Below the pieces are notes generated by a model. It saw only the letters and a program-made list of their open reading frames with translations. It was not told the DNA's origin and did no database searches. Made by a program: the position numbers and the translations under genes. Source: Nitrospinota bacterium (lineage in GTDB: Bacteria; Nitrospinota; Nitrospinia; Nitrospinales; VA-1). From it: a DNA stretch of 60,385 nucleotides. Positions 54,928 through 60,385 of the stretch are shown here, piece after piece; the stretch's first letter is position 1; each line of letters begins with the position of its first letter. The DNA is taken from the NCBI GenBank assembly GCA_027619975.1, contig JAQCGX010000018.1:1-60385 (forward strand), written 5' to 3'.

Positions 54928-56508
54928 TCAGCCAGGCCGGTTATCCAAATATTTGTACAATTTCTTCTGCAAATTTTTTTCTTTCTCCATCTTAAGGATA
55001 TCATAAATCTTGATCAGCCTCAGGTGGACGAAAGGATTGAAGGGATTGATCTTGACCGCCCACTCGAAATAGTCTCTCGCCTCGTCTGTCCGTCCGGTTT
55101 CCAGGTACAACTCTCCCAGGTTCACGAGGGTGGTGTGAAAATCGGGATACTGTTGGAGGCTCTTTTTAAGATTCAATTCCGCCTGTTCGTAGTCCTGAAG
55201 AATCAGGTAGGTTCCTGCCAGTTTGTTGTACAGGATGGGGGATTCCAATTCGCTTTCCTCAAACGCCTTTTCGTATTCAATGATGGCGGCCTTGTATTGA
55301 TTGCGGGATTTTAAGATATCTCCCAGAAAAGCCAGATCCTGCGCTCTTTGCGCCCCGACTTCCTGGTAGTCCTTTTTGTCGTCTTCTGTGTTTCTATCGG
55401 TTTTGAAGCGGGTTTGCAGGGCTTTCAGTCCGGGAATGGTTTTCAGGTTCTGCTGTTTCATGAAACTCTTCCACTTTTCCTGAAAAGTCGCAAGATCCAT
55501 GCCCAGGTGGGCTTCAAGGGCGCTGTTGAAATTTTGTCCGGCGGCAAGGTCATCGAGCAGAGCGGGGAGCATATCTGCTCCCTTTTCCCGAATCATAAAA
55601 TCCACCATAGAGGCGACTTCGGCATAGGCCAGTTGCACGTCCTCCTGGTTTTTTAATTTTGCCAAAGAAGGCATCATGGCGTCCAGAGAGATCAAATAAT
55701 CATTTGCGAGTCCTGCGGCCAGCACGGTTTTCATCAGCGGGCTTAAGAAATCTTCAGCTTGCCGCCATTTGCCCTCGAAATGTTTGGCGATGCCTTCGTG
55801 AATCCACAGTGGCAGTTTGTTGTGACTTTTTTTGGTCAGCAGATAGTGGGTGTATTCATGGCTGAGGGTGTCCATCCAGTGATAACCCCGCACCAGAGAC
55901 GCCGGGGAAATCAGCATGATGCGGTTGTATTTGCACAGGGCGACGGTGCCTGATGTGATGATATCCTCTCGGGTCAGGGGAGAGACGCGGGACAGGGGCT
56001 CACGATTGGGGTAGATTTCCACCCGGATTTTTTCCTCGGGAAAATAATTCAACAGCTCGCCCAGCACCTGATAGGATCGTTCCAGAACTTCTTCTGCGTA
56101 ATGCACCAGAATCTCGTCCGGCCCCTTTTCAAACCGGAAAATAAAATGCTCGGATTCTCTGGAGATAAATTTGGCCGCCGCCTGACGCGTTTCGTTGGCC
56201 AGCGATTTGAACTCTCGCACGGAATCGTGTTTATCTTCCACGGGTTTTAAAATCTTCCACGCGTATTCGTAGTTTCCCTTAGAAAATTCCACTCGCGCTT
56301 GCAGGAACCGCACATCTCCCGATTGTGGAAACTGCTCTAACAGTGATTTCGCCAGAGTGTCCGCCTCCGCGATTCTCCAGTCTTCCACCAGCTCGTAACC
56401 TTTAAATACCTGGTGGGGAGGAACCTCGACAGGAGCGGCGTTTGCAGACGGAGTCATCCCGTTCAGGAGCACTGTCAGAAGGCTGTATAGAAAGAAACGC
56501 CGCATCAT
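54928..56508 (-). CDS. Exported TPR protein with a peptidase-MA-like gluzincin domain
   Basis: A signal peptide (FLYSLLTVLLNGMTPSANA) leads to a region with HEYTHYLL (His217, His221) and the downstream WIHEGIAKHFEG (third Glu ligand), typical of peptidase MA. The C-terminal third is TPR repeats. It could bind or process envelope proteins. It overlaps the DUF4175 gene by four bases (ATGA) and is translated with it. Confidence 0.85.
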   Translation of the reverse strand: MMRRFFLYSLLTVLLNGMTPSANAAPVEVPPHQVFKGYELVEDWRIAEADTLAKSLLEQFPQSGDVRFLQARVEFSKGNYEYAWKILKPVEDKHDSVREFKSLANETRQAAAKFISRESEHFIFRFEKGPDEILVHYAEEVLERSYQVLGELLNYFPEEKIRVEIYPNREPLSRVSPLTREDIITSGTVALCKYNRIMLISPASLVRGYHWMDTLSHEYTHYLLTKKSHNKLPLWIHEGIAKHFEGKWRQAEDFLSPLMKTVLAAGLANDYLISLDAMMPSLAKLKNQEDVQLAYAEVASMVDFMIREKGADMLPALLDDLAAGQNFNSALEAHLGMDLATFQEKWKSFMKQQNLKTIPGLKALQTRFKTDRNTEDDKKDYQEVGAQRAQDLAFLGDILKSRNQYKAAIIEYEKAFEESELESPILYNKLAGTYLILQDYEQAELNLKKSLQQYPDFHTTLVNLGELYLETGRTDEARDYFEWAVKINPFNPFVHLRLIKIYDILKMEKEKNLQKKLYKYLDNRPG

Positions 56509-59500
56509 TTCACCAACTCCTTGTAATATTCCATGACCATGCGCTGGTAATCTTTTGGAGTGTGGTTTTTCATGGCGCGCAGGATTTCCTCGCGGAATTC
56601 GCCGGGAACTTTATACTGATCTTCGGACGGCAAGTGGACTTTTTCTTTTTGCATACGCTCCGAACCGCCGCGCCGGGAGTCTCTGGACTGGCCAGTGCCG
56701 AATTTTAAAGGCGATGAGCGGGAGGCCTGCTTGCCTTGTTCGCTACTGGATTCCTTAATCTCCTTGATCATCTCCTGGGTTTCCTGAAGTTGCTTGAGGG
56801 CCTGGTTTTCTGCGCTGATGCTTTTCTGTACCTGATTTTGCTTGAGGTTACTCTCTGCCCGTTGCATGTTCCGGCCGGTTTGAGACATTTTGTCGGCCAG
56901 CTCCGGGGTGATCATAGGGTTTTCTTTGTTCATTTGCCCGAACCGTTGGGTCAGCTGTTCGGATTCATTCTTCATACGCTGTTCTTCCTCAGCCATTTTC
57001 TGCATTTCAGATTTGTTTTCTTCTGACAATAATTCCTGATTGCTGTCCTGTATGGTGCGCATCATGGAACCCAGTTTTTTTGAAATCTCGCTGTTCAAGC
57101 GGGTGACTTGTCTAAGATCTTCATTGAGACGATCACCCAGATCCTCCCGCTTGTTGGGGGTGGTGCGGATATTATTCTGCCATTGGAAGACTTCAGGATA
57201 GGTGTTTTTAAATAAATTATTGAACTCGTTCAAATCCTGTAACTCCGTCAACTCTTCCAGGGTGTCGTATTTTTCCTGAAGCTGAGGCAGGGAGTTTTTG
57301 AATGTTTGAAATACCTTGGCCCGCAGGGAATCCATCTCCGTCATCAGCTGGGCCAGCTCCATTCTGGCATCATTGAGTTTTTTAAAATTTTCCTCAAGAC
57401 TGGGGCTCTGGTTGGCATCGACAGTTTTCTGACTGAGCGTCCGTAATTTCCGGTTGACCTTGATTTCCTTATCGAGGAGATCATTCAGGGCTTTCATGGT
57501 GGGGTGTTCGCCCAGATATTGGTCATCTCCCTTGAGAATCGATTGAATTTCGTTGAGGTACTTTTTGATTTCTGCAAACACCTGGCGGATGGCGTCTTCA
57601 AATAAATTGGATTGCGCCTCGCGCAGGGATTGGTTGATCTTGGTGGTTTGGTCGAGCAATTTTTTTTGGTCCTTTTCCAGCCGTTGTAATTTTTCCAGCG
57701 AATCGTCGAGTTGCTTCATGGCTTTCATGTCCATCAGGTCATCCATGTCCGACCTAGCCTGATCCAGCTGATTGGCCAGGGTTTGCAGGTCTTCGACCAT
57801 CTTTTGCAATTCTTCCTGAGCCTCATCGATTTTTCCCCGGTTCATCAGGTCCATGATGCGGTCGAGAGAGGCCGAGAACTGGTCCATGTTCATTCCCTTG
57901 AAGGCATCCGGGTTGAGAAATTCGTCTGGGCGGGACTGGGTTTGCCGGGCGAGCTGATCCATGATTTTTTCCAGGGTTTGACGGATCTGGTCGATTTTCC
58001 GTTTCAGTTCGTTGGATTTTTGCGGCGCTTTTTTATCGCGGATTTTTTTAAATTCCTCACGGAGGGATTCCGTCAGTTCATTGAGGTGTTGTTCCAGATC
58101 CATCACCTGATCCAGTTTCTGCCGGTTGGTCATTTTCACCAGGAATAAAATATTGGTTTCCAGTTGCGTGACCAATCGCCGGTTGAGACCGTCGAGATCA
58201 AGAACATCGTAGACAACCGGGGTGGGTTTGAGAACCGTGTTTTGAATGTTATTGATGGCGTTGATTTGCTCATCACGAATCTGGTTCAGGCCGTTTATGA
58301 TGTTTTTCAGTAAATTAGAGTAGGGGCGAGGAAAAAACTCCAGCGTCTTGGCCCGTTCTTCGATGCTCTGGGCCAGTCCGATGATTTCAATCAGGGCATC
58401 GGCGCTGGCAATGAGATGGTTTTTCCAATTCATCGCGTCTATTGGCTTGGCTTTTGATTCGGCGCCGATGATCAGGCCTGTGGCTAATTGAACAATCAGT
58501 TTTTCCGTTAACTCCTCTTGCAGTGCGATCAGGTTTTCCTGTTCCTCCCGCGAATCAAAGACGGTGAAGGAAAACGTTTCCGATTGCCCGGTATTGGGAC
58601 CCTGAACATTGTCGTTGTCCTTGATCTCCATGAAATATTCCACCTCGTCGCCAGGTTCAAAAGCCATTTCGCCGAGCGCCCACGAATGGCTGCCCTGTAT
58701 ATTCCGCTCTCCATCTTTCACCCGTTTGACACTCTGGCGGGTTGGCTTGCCGTTGACGAACGCCACCAGATCGATTTCCGAAATGCCGAACTCGTCTTGA
58801 GCTTCGTAAAACAATTCGATCGTGCCATTGGCGTAATACACAGGTTTCGGATTGGCAATGAAAAGAACGATATTTGGCGCACGGTCCTGGGTCAGAGTGA
58901 CGGCATATTTTTCAGGCAGGAGATGCTTCGTTCCTTCCGCATCCTTGACCCTGAACTGGTAAAACCCCTGCTCCTTGACCAAAAATTGGGTCTCAAGCGT
59001 GTTGTTCCCCAACAGCTGCATGGAAAAGTTGTCTTTCGCGTTCCAAACCAGTTCCCCGCCATCAACGGGTAAATTGACGGTTCCCTGCACCTGAGCCTCC
59101 GTGCCGGGCAAGACCGAAATTTTTCCGTCTGAGGGGTGGATCACTTGTGGCTTCATCCCGGTATAGGCGGGATAATTAAACGTCAGCTTCAAATCTGAAA
59201 TCGTATATTTGCCGATGGAAGCCTCTGGCTTTTGCGTGGGCTTTGTGGCGCTGGCCTGAATCTGGGAGGCCGCAGGAACCGGGGGAGATAGCAGATTATC
59301 AAACCCTTTGCTAAAAAAATCGGGCAATAAAAAGGCGACGATGACAAGCGAGACCAACGTACCTAAGAACCAGTTGCGGTTGCGTGTCTCTTCCCCGGAA
59401 TCGATGATGGATTCCGGCGGGATCGTCTCGATGCGAGATTGAGTCCGCCGGATTTGTTCCTCAATAAAAGCGAGAGAGATGTCCTGGTCTGCTTGCAGGT

Positions 59501-59843
59501 GCGACAAACGCCTGCTGAACTGACTGGCGTTGATCAGGGCATTGTCCAGATCGGGAAATTTCTTCTCGGTCAACAGGGCGGCCTGATCGAGGGAAAAGGC
59601 GGTGGTTTCCTCGCGAAGAAAACAAAAATAAAGAAGATATGAGAAAGCCGCCCCGAAAAAGATCGACAAGGGCAACCAGAATTCCAGGATTTGAGCAGGG
59701 AAATAATAGGAAAACAGGTTGCCAAACAGGAAACTGCCCGTCAAAAAGGTAAAAAGGAGATAGAACCCCTTCAGGGTCAGAACCCGGATGCGTTTCTTTC
59801 TAACGCGCTTAAGAAAATCGTCTATGGTGCGATTTGGTTCCAT
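56505..59843 (-). CDS. DUF4175-like large membrane protein with coiled coils
   Basis: The 1112-residue protein has two transmembrane helices at the N-terminus (about 25-75), a third at about 160-185, then an extracytoplasmic beta-rich part (about 200-440). A long Gln/Glu/Lys-rich coiled coil follows (about 550-1050). This matches DUF4175 proteins encoded next to MoxR. It likely spans the periplasm. It starts the three-gene unit DUF4175, TPR-peptidase, MoxR. Confidence 0.8.
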   Translation of the reverse strand: MEPNRTIDDFLKRVRKKRIRVLTLKGFYLLFTFLTGSFLFGNLFSYYFPAQILEFWLPLSIFFGAAFSYLLYFCFLREETTAFSLDQAALLTEKKFPDLDNALINASQFSRRLSHLQADQDISLAFIEEQIRRTQSRIETIPPESIIDSGEETRNRNWFLGTLVSLVIVAFLLPDFFSKGFDNLLSPPVPAASQIQASATKPTQKPEASIGKYTISDLKLTFNYPAYTGMKPQVIHPSDGKISVLPGTEAQVQGTVNLPVDGGELVWNAKDNFSMQLLGNNTLETQFLVKEQGFYQFRVKDAEGTKHLLPEKYAVTLTQDRAPNIVLFIANPKPVYYANGTIELFYEAQDEFGISEIDLVAFVNGKPTRQSVKRVKDGERNIQGSHSWALGEMAFEPGDEVEYFMEIKDNDNVQGPNTGQSETFSFTVFDSREEQENLIALQEELTEKLIVQLATGLIIGAESKAKPIDAMNWKNHLIASADALIEIIGLAQSIEERAKTLEFFPRPYSNLLKNIINGLNQIRDEQINAINNIQNTVLKPTPVVYDVLDLDGLNRRLVTQLETNILFLVKMTNRQKLDQVMDLEQHLNELTESLREEFKKIRDKKAPQKSNELKRKIDQIRQTLEKIMDQLARQTQSRPDEFLNPDAFKGMNMDQFSASLDRIMDLMNRGKIDEAQEELQKMVEDLQTLANQLDQARSDMDDLMDMKAMKQLDDSLEKLQRLEKDQKKLLDQTTKINQSLREAQSNLFEDAIRQVFAEIKKYLNEIQSILKGDDQYLGEHPTMKALNDLLDKEIKVNRKLRTLSQKTVDANQSPSLEENFKKLNDARMELAQLMTEMDSLRAKVFQTFKNSLPQLQEKYDTLEELTELQDLNEFNNLFKNTYPEVFQWQNNIRTTPNKREDLGDRLNEDLRQVTRLNSEISKKLGSMMRTIQDSNQELLSEENKSEMQKMAEEEQRMKNESEQLTQRFGQMNKENPMITPELADKMSQTGRNMQRAESNLKQNQVQKSISAENQALKQLQETQEMIKEIKESSSEQGKQASRSSPLKFGTGQSRDSRRGGSERMQKEKVHLPSEDQYKVPGEFREEILRAMKNHTPKDYQRMVMEYYKELVK

Positions 59844-59990
59844 AAGGGGGAATTAGAAATATTATCTTGATGCATTATACCGTTTGCCCAACCCCATTAT
59901 CCCACAAATGCAGCGGTTTGGCAGGCAGGTTATCTTAGGGAGTGGGATTTTGTTTTGGATGCTTCGTCAGAATAGCTTTTCCCTTTGAAT

Positions 59991-60148
59991 TTAAGGAAAC
60001 TTTTGCATAACCCGTCATTGCGAGAAGCCAACGGCGACGAAGCAATCCAGAAGATCTGGATCGCCACACCGCTTCGCGGTTCGCGATGACGTATCGGGAT
60101 AGGGTAAACCTCGATGAAGATTCTCGACTTATGCAAAAATTCCCTTAA
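59991..60148. mobile_element. 158-bp MITE-like element
   Basis: Left TTAAGGAAACTTTTGCATAA (59991-60010) and the reverse complement of 60129-60148 (TTAAGGGAATTTTTGCATAA) agree at 18 of 20 positions. Inside them CGTCATTGCGAG and CGCGATGACG form a second inverted pair, and a palindrome around AGATCT fills the centre. It encodes nothing. The outer TTAA may be a target duplication. The internal CGTCATTGCGAG motif is common in dispersed bacterial repeats. Confidence 0.75.
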
Positions 60149-60270
60149 AAGGCGGATTATTTTTTATAAAAACTTTATTATCAAAGCCTTAGTTGAGGCG
60201 GAGGGGTTTAGGGTGACTTCTTTTGGGAATGGGAAATGGCCGGGAGAGGGGGATTTTGTTTATTGGAAAG

Positions 60271-60289
60271 CTAACAGGTTGCTGAAAAA
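60271..60289. repeat. Short dispersed motif, copy 2
   Basis: CTAACAGGTTGCTGAAAAA matches the reverse complement of 50-68 at 18 of 19 positions. Non-coding; see that entry. Confidence 0.4.
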
Positions 60290-60339
60290 GAGAAAAATCC
60301 GTCAGCGGGTTAAGTTTTACAGGTTTTTGCTTTTAAGTG

Positions 60340-60361
60340 GCACAGCCTTTCCAGGCTGTGC
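60340..60361. repeat. REP-like palindromic hairpin
   Basis: GCACAGCCT-TTCC-AGGCTGTGC has a perfect 9-bp stem and a 4-base loop. A second half-copy (GCACAGGCTGGAAAGG) follows at 60362-60377, so this is a tandem or twin REP. It is the same family as 5620-5639. Confidence 0.65.
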
Positions 60362-60385
60362 GCACAGGCTGGAAAGGCGGAATTA

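Larger units (their letters stand above)
59844..60385. other. Non-coding right end of the window
   Basis: No gene with a ribosome site is seen. The stretch carries a MITE (59991-60148), the inverted motif copy (60271-60289) and a REP-like hairpin (60340-60361). A 68-codon minus frame here is a by-product of the MITE. Confidence 0.6.

Noticed and set aside
59930-60136. 68-codon frame at the right end
   Set aside because: It is produced by translating the MITE; no ribosome site.

Overview
This 60.4 kb window looks like chromosomal DNA of a free-living, Gram-negative, motile bacterium with moderate GC. I infer a Nitrospinota/Nitrospina-type or similarly deep-branching lineage. The reasons are a PorA/B/G-type 2-oxoacid:ferredoxin oxidoreductase near sucCD (both used in the reductive TCA cycle), a DUF4390-NtrY pair, a DUF4175/TPR-peptidase/MoxR block, and flagellar genes scattered in small groups. 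No rRNA gene allows a direct assignment, and I recognised no tRNA, CRISPR array or intact transposase.

Layout. 0-4 kb: an MFS transporter and a TPR protein (minus strand), then cinA, a CBS-pair protein and a zinc-ribbon membrane protein (plus). 4-9.8 kb is an accessory stretch: an M42-like peptidase, an orphan ParD with a ParE cut to 45 residues, a reverse-transcriptase remnant next to a REP-like hairpin, a HigBA-type pair whose toxin has lost its N-terminus, a rhomboid protease, and an 806-residue NACHT NTPase fused to a C-terminal formylglycine-generating-enzyme (FGE)/sulfatase-modifying domain. The NACHT-FGE protein is the best candidate for an unusual signalling or defence system. 10-13 kb: a REC-(degenerate HD-GYP) regulator directly upstream of motA-motB. 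13-18 kb: ribD-ribE-ribBA-ribH-nusB and a phosphoesterase, giving a complete set of committed riboflavin-pathway enzymes. 18-26 kb: AMIN-amidase, der, an EF-G paralogue, an HU/IHF protein, a MerR regulator and an HpnB-like glycosyltransferase, closed by a bidirectional terminator.

26-32 kb: a redoxin-like protein, a secreted HExxH protein, a DUF1566 protein, a small RHH-like protein, then NtrY and DUF4390. 32-39 kb: a minus-strand housekeeping run, fmdB-queD-folE-phoH-ybeY-HIT-mutS, plus a secreted hypothetical protein and ndk. 39.7-43.1 kb: an oxidoreductase operon (alpha, beta, gamma, ferredoxin) ended by a strong terminator. 43-47 kb: small hypotheticals, a flavin-oxidase-fold protein and a TPR-methyltransferase. 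47-49 kb: sucC-sucD. 49-51.4 kb: fliD-fliS with a good sigma-28 promoter.

51.5-60.4 kb: a PolB-like exonuclease, an intact ParDE module with a palindromic operator, a HEPN-type (RX4H) gene whose 3' end overlaps parE, then an envelope-type block (DUF4175, TPR-peptidase, MoxR). The window ends in non-coding DNA carrying a 158-bp MITE with 20-bp terminal inverted repeats and a REP-like hairpin related to the one at 5.6 kb.

The metabolic themes are riboflavin, pterin/queuosine precursors and reductive carbon metabolism. The accessory themes are toxin-antitoxin modules in varying decay, a NACHT STAND ATPase and a HEPN protein. All functions are inferred from motifs read by eye; no database search was possible.
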